From the IMG/VR virus record IMGVR_UViG_3300047564_001819, positions 1 to 32,581 of that record: a DNA stretch of 32,581 nt. One strand, written 5' to 3'. The DNA comes from a virus. The notes beneath the pieces are model-generated. The model was not told the DNA's origin and did not search any database. It saw only the letters and a program-made list of their open reading frames with translations. Each line of letters opens with the position of its first letter. The stretch's first letter is position 1. Shown in pieces: positions 24,042 to 31,270 of this stretch. A program made the translations under genes and the position numbers.

Positions 24042-24696
24042 CATGCCTTGGGTTAATCTAACTCAAAAAGAAATCAATGAACTTCGTAATAAGAAGTTTG
24101 AACTTACTGAATATGGTAAAGACAAATTGAGAGAACTTATGAACAATCAAGAACCATATCCTGATGCTATGTTTGAAGAAGCAATGTCTGATCAAGTAAT
24201 GAAAACTGCTCTAGAAGGTATTCATCAGTATGATGGAGCACTGAAAGAACTTGCTGCTTCCGAGAAAGAAGAGTTGTATGAACAACTTGAAGCACTAAAG
24301 AAAGAGAACTTTCAAAAGGTTGCTGAGTGTTGTATAGAAGAATACAATCAAAAGTATGGTGATCATAAAGAAGATCCATATTGGGTCTATATGATTTCTG
24401 AATACTTTGCTACTGGTGAAGGACAAACTATTTGTCTAATGATCACACAAGGACTACCATATGGCAATGACTTTGGACCTGATGACAATTACAATCCAGT
24501 TACCACAAAACAATATCGTGCTGTGAGGGAGTTTCATGAAAAGTTTGGGACATGGCATTTACATGGTCTTCGCTTTCTATCTAAAGAAGCATTCTATACT
24601 GAGTGTGCTTATTTCATCCCACCTGTGATGATGAAACTCTCCAATGCCAAGTGCTATAAAAACTTCTATAGTCAAGTTCATTATAACTTTGGATAA
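24031..24696 (+). CDS. Hypothetical protein (221 aa)
   Basis: The N-terminal 110 residues are helical and charged with a likely coiled coil (LKELAASEKEELYEQLEALK). The C-terminal half is globular (YWVYMISEYFATGEGQTICL, FHEKFGTWHLHGLRFLSKEA). Larger than its neighbours; no domain recognised. Confidence 0.68.
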   Translation: MTFDMPWVNLTQKEINELRNKKFELTEYGKDKLRELMNNQEPYPDAMFEEAMSDQVMKTALEGIHQYDGALKELAASEKEELYEQLEALKKENFQKVAECCIEEYNQKYGDHKEDPYWVYMISEYFATGEGQTICLMITQGLPYGNDFGPDDNYNPVTTKQYRAVREFHEKFGTWHLHGLRFLSKEAFYTECAYFIPPVMMKLSNAKCYKNFYSQVHYNFG

Positions 24697-24702
24697 TTAA
24701 AA

Positions 24703-25266
24703 ATGAAAGACAATCTACCTGACACCACAATCAAACCTATTGATCTTTCACCTGGACGCCACGAGGGACGAGGAGTGCAAGTAGAAGTTTACGAACTTTC
24801 AGATTGTTATAAAAAAATATGGAAATTTTTGCCCGAAATTCCTGATTTTCAAATAGAGCAAGGATTATCACATCATGTTGAAATTATGAAAATAGTTAAT
24901 CCTGATTATATAAAAAGATATGGTTGGGATAAGGATGAAAAAACTGTCTGGATGGAACTTAAAAAAATATCAGGAGATACTGCTGATAAGTTCCCCCACA
25001 CTCCCGAATTTATAAAAAAAGTATATCAATTTTGTTTAGATAATATTAAACAGACTTTTCCTTATGCTCATCAAGATTGGCACTTGGATAATATTATAGT
25101 TGATGGTGATAACATGTCTATGGTAGATTGGGATAATGTAGATTTATATAGCTATCATGAATCAGTAAATAGACTACATGATAATCTTCGCAATTCTGAA
25201 CGTGGATTCGGGGAAAAATTTGAACAATACTTACGATCAGAATTACCCGATTCTGAACAATCATGA
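24703..25266 (+). CDS. Minimal APH/kinase-fold protein (187 aa)
   Basis: Residues 121-146 hold the catalytic core of the aminoglycoside/choline-kinase fold: H123-x-D125 with N130 (HQDWHLDN matches the HGDLHPGN pattern), then D142 in MVDWDNV as the metal-binding aspartate. The N-terminal part is short (candidate lysine and glutamate around EIMKIV and WMELKKI) with no glycine-rich loop, so the ATP lobe is reduced or lost. The gene is more A/T-rich than its neighbours. It could be an active small kinase or a binding-only relative; substrate unknown. Confidence 0.62.
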   Translation: MKDNLPDTTIKPIDLSPGRHEGRGVQVEVYELSDCYKKIWKFLPEIPDFQIEQGLSHHVEIMKIVNPDYIKRYGWDKDEKTVWMELKKISGDTADKFPHTPEFIKKVYQFCLDNIKQTFPYAHQDWHLDNIIVDGDNMSMVDWDNVDLYSYHESVNRLHDNLRNSERGFGEKFEQYLRSELPDSEQS

Positions 25267-25457
25267 CTGACAAAGAACTCTATAATCCAGACGAGTTTCT
25301 TCTGGATGATATTAAATCGTATCACTATGAGGTGATGGATGAAGGGCATCATGTTTGGATGGCATTCTATTTTGAGGATGGTCGCACAGGACACTTGAAT
25401 ATCTTCACCAATGATGGTAAGATCAATACGAGATACGAGGAATGGAATGAGATTTGA
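25263..25457 (+). CDS. Hypothetical acidic protein (64 aa)
   Basis: ATGA overlap with the kinase-like gene. Strand-rich (HHVWMAFYFEDGRTGHLNIF), acidic. No function recognised. Confidence 0.58.
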   Translation: MTDKELYNPDEFLLDDIKSYHYEVMDEGHHVWMAFYFEDGRTGHLNIFTNDGKINTRYEEWNEI

Positions 25458-25788
25458 AACTCAATCAAAGTGGCAAGACTTCCTAGATGGATTTCGTAAT
25501 GTCTTGTGTATTGTAGATTGTTATAATGATGGTGATGAATGGGGTTATGGTGAGTTCTGGGAATCCTTAAGTATTGGATGGTTTCAAGAATACATCTATC
25601 CATATGATGATCCATACAATTTAACTATCAGTCCAGAACGCAAGTTGAGATTGTCGCAAGAACTACCAAAGATTCTACTCTCAGTAGAGGATTACAATGA
25701 ACTTGTGAGACGAATCAATGAACCACCAGATCCTGCTGTAGCAGAAAGAATAAAAGAACTGATAAATCGTAAAGCACCATGGGACTAA
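25447..25788 (+). CDS. Hypothetical protein (113 aa)
   Basis: Start at ATG 25447, overlapping the previous gene by 11 bases; an upstream in-frame start at 25411 is less economical. Aromatic middle (GYGEFWESLSIGWFQEYIYP), helical charged end (PAVAERIKELINRKAPWD). No function recognised. Confidence 0.6.
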   Translation: MRFETQSKWQDFLDGFRNVLCIVDCYNDGDEWGYGEFWESLSIGWFQEYIYPYDDPYNLTISPERKLRLSQELPKILLSVEDYNELVRRINEPPDPAVAERIKELINRKAPWD

Positions 25789-25792
25789 ACAA

Positions 25793-25978
25793 ATGAAAGA
25801 ACTTCCGGACAAACGTAACCTAGACCTTATGTGGACAGTAGCAACCAGTGGAGCTTTAGAAACTGGCACACGTCCCCACCATGGATTTGCTGAGCTGCTG
25901 TATGATTATCTCACAGACGGAACACTCAACAAATACAACATCAAACTCGATGATGAGAAAAGTCCTAGTCAAACCTAA
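25793..25978 (+). CDS. Hypothetical protein (61 aa)
   Basis: Small protein (RNLDLMWTVATSGALETGT). It contains an AAACTGGCACAC element at 25860-25871 inside the frame. It overlaps the next gene by about 29 bases. No function recognised. Confidence 0.52.
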   Translation: MKELPDKRNLDLMWTVATSGALETGTRPHHGFAELLYDYLTDGTLNKYNIKLDDEKSPSQT

Positions 25979-26165
25979 GAGTAGCAAGGCAAAGAATCGT
26001 CTTGCTAATATAATGGAAAACAATCCTGTTTGTATTGTAGAACAGGATACTGGCGGTGAGTTGTTCCTTGCATCCGAGAATCGTAAATACTTCTTTTGGG
26101 TCAGCACTCGGACTGGAACTAATCGTTTTGGTGATAAATCTGATGCACACTGGGAGATAGTATGA
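25950..26165 (+). CDS. Hypothetical protein (71 aa)
   Basis: Tandem ATGs at 25950 and 25953. Basic N-terminus (RKVLVKPKSSKAKNRLANI), then strands (CIVEQD, FFWVSTRTGTNRFGD). Ends in ATGA. No function recognised. Confidence 0.55.
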   Translation: MMRKVLVKPKSSKAKNRLANIMENNPVCIVEQDTGGELFLASENRKYFFWVSTRTGTNRFGDKSDAHWEIV

Positions 26166-26335
26166 TTGATTGTAAAGAAACACAAGATGGTTTTGAAATT
26201 ACATGGGATCCTGATGATCCTGTGGAGTCTGTGTTCAATACCTGGACCGAACAAGACTTTATAAATGTCATTATGGCAGAGTGTAACCGAGTAATTGAGG
26301 AACATGAGAAAAACAAAGAGCAATCTGAAAACTGA
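26162..26335 (+). CDS. Small acidic hypothetical protein (57 aa)
   Basis: ATG 26162 overlaps the previous stop (ATGA) and TGA ends at 26335. Strand-like start (GFEITWDPDDPVESVF), helical charged end. The overlap pattern matches its neighbours, which supports a real gene. Function unknown. Confidence 0.55.
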   Translation: MIDCKETQDGFEITWDPDDPVESVFNTWTEQDFINVIMAECNRVIEEHEKNKEQSEN

Positions 26336-26753
26336 AGATCTATTTCCACACTCAAACTTTGGGTATCGCCTAGAGCATAAGGATAGGAATGACAATAAGA
26401 TCTGTTGGTTCTGTCATCCTACTCATGTTGGTAAGTATCTTGAAAAATACAAGATTGATGTGAGTCAGTGTAAGATTGATGTGCATCCAGATTATCCACC
26501 ACTAGAGGAAAAACAAGAGAAAGTTAAGAAACCACGCACTACAAAGAAAGACAAGGTATTTGCTGATCTTGACACCTATGTTAAGATCACTGATGTAGAA
26601 GAGAAACCAAAGCGGACACGCAAGAAGACTGCTGAGGCACCGCCAGCAGCGCCCAGGAGCGGCAGGAAGACCCCTGCTAAGACTCCTAAGCAGTCTGCTG
26701 CTGCTCCCGCTGCCAAGACCCCTACAGCGTCCCCTAGGAGCAAGAAAAAATGA
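26304..26753 (+). CDS. CxxCHxxH protein with histone-like basic tail (149 aa)
   Basis: Start at ATG 26304 (TTG 26295 is an alternative). Residues 34-41 read C34-W-F-C37-H38-P-T-H41, a possible zinc knuckle. Residues 101-149 form a low-complexity tail: 16 Lys/Arg in 49 residues, almost all the rest Ala, Pro, Thr or Ser, with short KTP/AKTP repeats and only one acidic residue. Such tails resemble histone H1 and bacterial Hc1-like proteins and suggest DNA or RNA binding. The tail-coding DNA is markedly GC-rich compared with the front half. It ends in ATGA. Confidence 0.7.
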   Translation: MRKTKSNLKTEDLFPHSNFGYRLEHKDRNDNKICWFCHPTHVGKYLEKYKIDVSQCKIDVHPDYPPLEEKQEKVKKPRTTKKDKVFADLDTYVKITDVEEKPKRTRKKTAEAPPAAPRSGRKTPAKTPKQSAAAPAAKTPTASPRSKKK

Positions 26754-26926
26754 TTGTATCAACTGATGTGGTTCTGAATAACAAAGAGATTGCATTTATT
26801 ATTGATTTGATGTGGGCAACTGATGAGCGTATTGCTAAACAGATTGCTAACAGGCATGGCGTGAGCGATCAAGAGCTAGAGTGCCACTTGTCAAGGTGTC
26901 TGGGTGCTGCCCTATCGGGCGACTGA
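26750..26926 (+). CDS. Small hypothetical protein (58 aa)
   Basis: ATGA overlap with the basic-tail gene. N-terminal part VLNNKEIAFIIDLMW, then a helix-turn-helix-like run (RIAKQIANRHGVSDQELE). The last dozen residues are encoded by the GTGCCAC / CCCTAT regulatory element. Possibly a tiny DNA-binding protein; low certainty. Confidence 0.52.
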   Translation: MIVSTDVVLNNKEIAFIIDLMWATDERIAKQIANRHGVSDQELECHLSRCLGAALSGD

Positions 26927-26937
26927 CCTGCTACAAT
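26881..26937 (+). promoter_or_regulatory. Candidate promoter region, TGCCAC / CCCTAT element
   Basis: GTGCCAC (26881-26887) overlaps TTGTCA (26888-26893), followed by GCCCTATCGGGC (a short palindrome) and TACAAT (26932-26937). The pairing of -35 and -10 is uncertain (TTGTCA to CCTATC is 17 bases; TACAAT has no clear -35). The nuclease-like gene begins 22 bases later. Confidence 0.45.
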
Positions 26938-26958
26938 TAATTCATAATCAAACAAACC

Positions 26959-27393
26959 ATGATTCAACTCAATCAAGTTTATAACTTTGAGTGCCCAGCA
27001 GCATTTGGAACTCTCTCGCAAGAGCGTGTGAATAAACTATTCACTGATGGTCGTCGTGCATCTGGTTTTCTTGAATTGCAACTTGAAGAATGGTTTCCTG
27101 AATTGATGTTTGTTGATGGCAAGGGATACGATCATGTAGATCCCAATGGTGTCAAGTATGATGCCAAATGTTTCACTAAAGGTGGTGCCAAATTCTGTGC
27201 ATCCAAATATCTTGGTGTTGGTCGGTCTGTTGATATTGATGAGCATCGTGAACATTCTATGAAGATGATCTACATCTTCTGTGATGTGGTAGAATTCCCT
27301 AAGGTTCGCGTTGTATTCAAACGTGGATCTGATCTGACTCAATATACTAAGGGTTCTATTCCATTTGGTGATCGTAATGCTCTATTTGCTTGA
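26959..27393 (+). CDS. Possible PD-(D/E)XK nuclease (144 aa)
   Basis: The spacing E39/E43 in FLELQLEEWF, D58 or D61 in YDHVDPNG, then D68-A-K70 in YDAKCFT matches a PD-(D/E)XK active site, and the segment ends CFTKGGAKF. Its 3' end overlaps the methyltransferase gene by 17 bases, the arrangement expected of a compact restriction-modification-like pair. I do not recognise a named family. A structural or recombination protein remains possible. Confidence 0.5.
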   Translation: MIQLNQVYNFECPAAFGTLSQERVNKLFTDGRRASGFLELQLEEWFPELMFVDGKGYDHVDPNGVKYDAKCFTKGGAKFCASKYLGVGRSVDIDEHREHSMKMIYIFCDVVEFPKVRVVFKRGSDLTQYTKGSIPFGDRNALFA

Positions 27394-28156
27394 TTGTTTG
27401 ACTGGTATGAAGCAATTGGAGAACGAGAGTGTTGATGCTATCATCACCTCTCCTCCATATAATCTTAATATCAAATATGGTAAATATTCTGATGACAAAC
27501 CACGCCAAGAGTATATTGATTGGTTGGTAGAGATATTTCGTGAAGGTAAGCGTGTGCTCAAGGATAATGGGCATTTGTTTGTGAACATGGGATATTCTAA
27601 TGTTGATCCATGGGTGGGCATGGAGGTCGGTCTTGCACTCAGAAATGATTGGATTTTGCAAAATCACATTAACTGGGTGAAATCTATTCATGTAAATGAC
27701 AAGACAAGCGGACATTTCAAACCAATTAATAGTAAAAGATTTCTATGTCCTACATGGGAGCATCTCTTTCACTTCACAAAAGATGGTAATGTAAATGTAG
27801 ATCGTCTTGCAGTTGGTGTTAAGTATGAATACTACGAAGCAAACATTCGTGGTAAGAATACTATTGACACCAAACCAAATTTGAGAGACAAGGGCAATTG
27901 CTGGTTTATACCATACGAAACTATTAATAGTAAAGAACTCAGAGGCAAGCATCCAGCTACATTTCCAGTTAAATTGGTTGCGGATTGTATTAAACTGACT
28001 GGTATTGAGAATGGTATAGTTCTTGATCCATTCATGGGCACAGGGACTACAGCAGTTGCCGCAATTAATCTTGATTGGGATTATATTGGTTACGATATTG
28101 ATGCAGACTATATTGATTATGCCAGGCAGCGGATCGAGGCGTGTGCCACCTCATGA
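27377..28156 (+). CDS. Beta-class DNA methyltransferase (259 aa)
   Basis: Motif IV TSPPYN (residues 24-29) comes first and motif I DPFMGTGTT (217-225) last, so the domain order is that of beta-class amino-methyltransferases (N6-adenine or N4-cytosine). HPATFPVKL near 192-200 precedes motif I as usual. Start at ATG 27377 rather than upstream TTG/GTG codons. Likely modifies phage DNA to protect it from host or self-encoded nuclease. Target sequence unknown. The final CATS residues are read from the next TGTGCCAC element. Confidence 0.88.
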   Translation: MLYLLDCLTGMKQLENESVDAIITSPPYNLNIKYGKYSDDKPRQEYIDWLVEIFREGKRVLKDNGHLFVNMGYSNVDPWVGMEVGLALRNDWILQNHINWVKSIHVNDKTSGHFKPINSKRFLCPTWEHLFHFTKDGNVNVDRLAVGVKYEYYEANIRGKNTIDTKPNLRDKGNCWFIPYETINSKELRGKHPATFPVKLVADCIKLTGIENGIVLDPFMGTGTTAVAAINLDWDYIGYDIDADYIDYARQRIEACATS

Positions 28157-28199
28157 GCTGTCCACCATTCTCCCCACTGCCCACCAGATGCCCTATACT
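28142..28199 (+). promoter_or_regulatory. TGTGCCAC element with CCCTATACT -10 box
   Basis: TGTGCCACC (28142-28150) and GCTGTCCACC, then GCCCTATACT with TATACT at 28194-28199. No good -35 is seen. The layout parallels 30415-30473, where TGTGCCAC, AGCTGTCCACC and a TATATT box occur in the same order. Confidence 0.5.
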
Positions 28200-28226
28200 G
28201 ATTACATCAGCGAAAGACACGCACTC

Positions 28227-28499
28227 ATGACTGACTACCTGCTCATCACTTTCGGTCCTGCTGAGGATGTAGAGCGTAACGGATGGTATAACTGCAAAGA
28301 GCGTTTCAACTCCAAACGTGCTGCTATTCGTAAAGGTCTTGACTCTCTCTGTATTGCTGGTTGCTTCGGTTATGTTGTGATTGAAGATGGTGAGGACTGG
28401 TGGCAGATCATTGATGAGTCTGGCACTGAGAATGCTACTATCACTGCCAAGCGTTTCACTTTCCAAGTCTCTCCTGCTCCTAAACTCCAACTGGTCTGA
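28227..28499 (+). CDS. Hypothetical protein (90 aa)
   Basis: Start at ATG 28227, after the promoter element. Alpha/beta pattern (LLITFGPAEDVERNGWYNCK, SKRAAIRKGLDSLCIAG, YVVIEDGEDWWQII). C/G-rich codons like other promoter-proximal early genes. Shares one base with the next start. No function recognised. Confidence 0.65.
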   Translation: MTDYLLITFGPAEDVERNGWYNCKERFNSKRAAIRKGLDSLCIAGCFGYVVIEDGEDWWQIIDESGTENATITAKRFTFQVSPAPKLQLV

Positions 28500-28702
28500 T
28501 GACACTCTCATTCAAATCTAAAGAAGAGCATATTGCTGCTCTGTATGATGCTCTCATGCTGATTGCTGAGACATACTATGCTACTGATCTGCTAGATGGT
28601 GCGGATTTCGGACTCACAACTCCGTATCACTTTGCTAAGTCTGCGCGAGCAGCATTAGATTCTATTGCTAAACAACAAGATGGACAACAAGAAACTGCTT
28701 AA
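28499..28702 (+). CDS. Hypothetical helical protein (67 aa)
   Basis: Helical (KEEHIAALYDALMLIAETYY, HFAKSARAALDSIAKQQ). TGATG junction upstream; overlaps the next gene by about 20 bases. No function recognised. Confidence 0.58.
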   Translation: MTLSFKSKEEHIAALYDALMLIAETYYATDLLDGADFGLTTPYHFAKSARAALDSIAKQQDGQQETA

Positions 28703-28892
28703 GAAACTGGAGAATGCTTACACCTCATGTTTTGATTGTGGTGCTGAGTATGGTGTGTATTCTGTAGGATGCTCATCTGTGTGGAATGGTAAATGTGATG
28801 TCTGTGGTGAGACCAAACCTATCACAGAATCGCGTGACTTTGGATATTTTATTACTGGTATTCGTAAACTCAAACTGGAGATGAACAAATGA
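28680..28892 (+). CDS. Zinc-ribbon-like small protein (70 aa)
   Basis: ATG 28680. C-x2-C (SCFDCG) and a second C-x2-C (KCDVCG) about 20 residues apart, with an extra Cys between, typical of a zinc ribbon. The flanking TKPITESRDFGYF recalls a cyanophage protein of unknown role. ATGA junction to the next gene. Confidence 0.65.
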   Translation: MDNKKLLKKLENAYTSCFDCGAEYGVYSVGCSSVWNGKCDVCGETKPITESRDFGYFITGIRKLKLEMNK

Positions 28893-29296
28893 AACAACAA
28901 AACGGATTTATTGACCCTGCCATTGCTCTCATTGCTGTTGGTGTTGTGGTAGTTGGTGGTCTCATCTTTATTGGTGGTCCACAATATAATGTGTGGCAAC
29001 AATCGCTTGCTGGTAAGGCAGAACTTCAGAAAGCAGAGTATACTCGTCAGGTAGCAGTGTTGGAAGCACAAGCAAAGAAAGATAGTGCTCAACAACTAGC
29101 TGATGCTGAGATCATTCGTGCTACTGGTGTTGCTAAAGCAAACCAGATCATTGGTGATAGTCTGAAGGACAATCGTGAGTATCTTCAGTATCTGTATATC
29201 ACTGGACTTGAAGAGGGTGCTAACAAAGGTAACGTGACCATCTACGTTCCTACCGAGGGTGGTATGCCTGTGCCCACACTTCAGATGAATAAGTAA
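28889..29296 (+). CDS. Membrane protein with a prohibitin-like C-terminal region (135 aa)
   Basis: A transmembrane helix lies near residues 12-31 (ALIAVGVVVVGGLIF). A coiled coil rich in Ala/Gln/Lys follows (KAELQKAEYTRQVAVLEAQA, then AEIIRATGVAKANQIIGDSL), and then YLQYLYITGLEEG and VTIYVPTEGG. The order and wording resemble the C-terminal part of prohibitin/SPFH proteins without the SPFH domain. Likely an oligomeric inner-membrane or thylakoid protein; role unknown. Confidence 0.6.
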   Translation: MKQQNGFIDPAIALIAVGVVVVGGLIFIGGPQYNVWQQSLAGKAELQKAEYTRQVAVLEAQAKKDSAQQLADAEIIRATGVAKANQIIGDSLKDNREYLQYLYITGLEEGANKGNVTIYVPTEGGMPVPTLQMNK

Positions 29297-29370
29297 CACT
29301 AATTGATTATGGGGTTGCCAGATCCCCTCAAAACTGGTATGATAACCATATCAGAGAAAGTGATTGGCAC

Positions 29371-29399
29371 TTGATCTGATGTTCATAACACATTGAATT
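29371..29399 (+). promoter_or_regulatory. Weak promoter candidate before the ParB-like gene
   Basis: TTGATC (29371-29376), 17 bases, TGAATT (29394-29399). The gap 29297-29406 also holds TTGCCAG, AACTGG and TTGGCAC fragments related to the boundary elements and a short GGGG/CCCC hairpin (29311-29327). No terminator with a U-tract is seen. Confidence 0.4.
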
Positions 29400-29406
29400 A
29401 ACTATC

Positions 29407-30414
29407 ATGAAACAAAAACTTAAAGTCAAGGACTTCACCTACAAATTTGTAGCAACTCCTGGTATCTCCGCTGCCCTTGGTGGTAGATCTGAGGAACGGG
29501 GTGGTGGTGGATCTGGTCGGGCATCTATCACACTTGCTGATATCTATACTGGACAAACTGAAACCAATCCTGGTCGTGTTCATGGCGCATTGCGTAAGAA
29601 TGTGTCTAAGATTGAGAACTCTTTGCGTGATCGTGGTGTTGATTACTCTCTTCCCGTTCCTGTAGTTGAACGATTGAAAGATCCCATTGTTGCTAATGGC
29701 AGGAAGTATTACTATCGTTTGATTGATGGTATGAATCGCTTCAAGGCATTTCTCAACATCGGATACACTGAATGGGTATTTGATGTAGTCAACATCGGTG
29801 TGAATGGTGTGAGTCGTGAGTATGCCCTAGAGACATTTGCTCAGATTCGTAATGATCATGCTCCCAGTGAAGCACATAGCGTGGAAGATGTTCATGCTTC
29901 TGCGACTCGTTTGATTGGATCTGGTGATCTAGAAGATAACGAAGATTCTATCCGTGAATGGGTGTATTTGGTATGCCAGAACATGCCCACACAGACTAAG
30001 AATCAGATTGTGGCAGAGATCATCAAGAACAACGATATTCCTACTGCTACGATTAGCTGGACTGATAAGAGTGCTACTGCTTGGGCACAGCAACCTGATA
30101 CGAATTTGCCTGTAGAACCAGATTACTTTTTCCCTGGTCATTACTTCCAAGATCGTATCTACTCTCTCATGAAGCAATATTCTGATACTAAGAAAGTCCA
30201 GAATGTTTATCTTCATGTTGATGGCAAAGATGAGAAGTCTATCGTGAAGCAACGAGAGGATACTATGGACAAATTTGATAACTTTGAACAGATCGTTCGT
30301 GATGTTGCTGGTTATCTTTTTGTGAATGGTAGTCTTCCCTTTAACTTCATTGGTTTTGCTCCGCAGATCAATGATAAAGAGGATCCCACTACTTGCGTTC
30401 CTATTGCCTCATGA
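29407..30414 (+). CDS. ParB-like nuclease-domain protein (335 aa)
   Basis: Residues about 82-128 (SLPVPVVERL, then YYYRLIDGMNRFKAFLNIGY) match the ParB/sulfiredoxin-like core, with IDGMNRFKA in place of the usual GxxR motif. A Gly-rich stretch (RGGGGSG) precedes it. The remaining 200 residues are unassigned. ParB-like domains occur in DNA-binding, nuclease and CTP-dependent proteins; the precise role is not readable. It stands alone with its own leader and a GC-rich hairpin after it. Confidence 0.7.
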   Translation: MKQKLKVKDFTYKFVATPGISAALGGRSEERGGGGSGRASITLADIYTGQTETNPGRVHGALRKNVSKIENSLRDRGVDYSLPVPVVERLKDPIVANGRKYYYRLIDGMNRFKAFLNIGYTEWVFDVVNIGVNGVSREYALETFAQIRNDHAPSEAHSVEDVHASATRLIGSGDLEDNEDSIREWVYLVCQNMPTQTKNQIVAEIIKNNDIPTATISWTDKSATAWAQQPDTNLPVEPDYFFPGHYFQDRIYSLMKQYSDTKKVQNVYLHVDGKDEKSIVKQREDTMDKFDNFEQIVRDVAGYLFVNGSLPFNFIGFAPQINDKEDPTTCVPIAS

Positions 30415-30473
30415 TGTGCCACTAGGCAAGCTGTCCACCTCACCCCCCGGTGGGGTGGATTCTCCTGTATATT
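30415..30473 (+). promoter_or_regulatory. GC-rich hairpin and TGTGCCAC promoter-like element
   Basis: TGTGCCAC (30415-30422), then a ten-pair stem CCACCTCACC/GGTGGGGTGG (30435-30444 with 30449-30458, loop CCCC, one G-U), then TATATT (30468-30473). It may end the ParB-like transcript and start the next one. Not followed by a U-run, so not a standard terminator. Confidence 0.5.
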
Positions 30474-30499
30474 ACATAGGTAATCAAGGAAACGCCCCG

Positions 30500-30694
30500 A
30501 TGGTCTTCCACTACACTGCTGGTCACGGCAAGCAAGGCACCCTAACTCTGGTTCCTTCCATGTCTATGCTCAAGTCTGAATATATTTGTGTTGCTCAGGT
30601 TGGTGACAACATGATGGTTGTTTCTAATCCTCGCCCTCTTGATGAAGCACTCAACTGGGCACAAAACTACTGCGGTTCTTTCTGCCTGATCTGA
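30500..30694 (+). CDS. Hypothetical protein (64 aa)
   Basis: ATG 30500, after the promoter-like element. Strand-rich small domain (TLTLVPSMSMLKSEYICVAQ, DNMMVVSNPRPLDEALNWAQ). C-rich third positions, as in other promoter-proximal genes here. No function recognised. Confidence 0.6.
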   Translation: MVFHYTAGHGKQGTLTLVPSMSMLKSEYICVAQVGDNMMVVSNPRPLDEALNWAQNYCGSFCLI

Positions 30695-30696
30695 AA

Positions 30697-30903
30697 ATGG
30701 TATTCCTCATCTCTGAAGTTAACGGTTGCACTTACACTCTGGATGCTAACAATCAGCGTGTGCTGATGTATGCTCCACTGCTGTCTGATGGTTCATACGA
30801 AACTGCTGGTTCTGCTTATGATTATGTGGAGTGGGATTGTCTAGATGAAGATGTCTTGATGGAGGCAGATCGTTGTCACAAACTCTTGCTTGCTGAAGTA
30901 TGA
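30697..30903 (+). CDS. Hypothetical protein (68 aa)
   Basis: Begins two bases after the previous stop. Strand-turn N-terminus (FLISEVNGCTYTLDANNQRV), acidic C-terminal half. ATGA junction to the next gene. No function recognised. Confidence 0.58.
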   Translation: MVFLISEVNGCTYTLDANNQRVLMYAPLLSDGSYETAGSAYDYVEWDCLDEDVLMEADRCHKLLLAEV

Positions 30904-31088
30904 ACTACCTGTGTTTGATTGATGGTGTTGTTGAGTTTGGCAGCACCAGTTTACATGAGTTTGCTCGTTACTTTGTCATGTATGATGAAGAAGTAAGACA
31001 GGCAGAAGAGAATAATACATTAGAGATTCTCAATCTCACTGATGAAGAGCTTGCCGCTATGTTTCCTGTAGAGGATGAAGAAGAATGA
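30900..31088 (+). CDS. Hypothetical acidic protein (62 aa)
   Basis: ATGA overlaps at both ends. Strongly acidic C-terminus (LTDEELAAMFPVEDEEE). No function recognised. Confidence 0.55.
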   Translation: MNYLCLIDGVVEFGSTSLHEFARYFVMYDEEVRQAEENNTLEILNLTDEELAAMFPVEDEEE

Positions 31089-31270
31089 AACATGTGAAGT
31101 TTGTATCAGTCACCCGTGTGATTGATCCTAAGACACGCATACACTATCTGGATGCTATTGATGTAGATGGCATTCACTGGACAGCAGAGATGGATCATCT
31201 ACAAGAGCCATGGTTGTGCTATAATGAGATGTGGCGTCAAGATCCCCAACAACCAAAGAATTATGACTGA
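31085..31270 (+). CDS. Hypothetical protein (61 aa)
   Basis: Likely small beta domain (HVKFVSVTRVIDPKTRIHYL, IDVDGIHWTAEM). Its end overlaps the next gene by eight bases. No function recognised. Confidence 0.55.
   Translation: MKHVKFVSVTRVIDPKTRIHYLDAIDVDGIHWTAEMDHLQEPWLCYNEMWRQDPQQPKNYD

Noticed and set aside
25856-26395. A 179-codon minus-strand frame
   Set aside because: It overlaps several coupled + strand genes, is Cys/Phe/Ser-rich without motifs, and would be the only minus gene in the window.
30435-30458. CCACCTCACC/GGTGGGGTGG hairpin as a classical terminator
   Set aside because: The stem is strong, but only ATTCTCCTG follows. Kept as a structured regulatory element instead.
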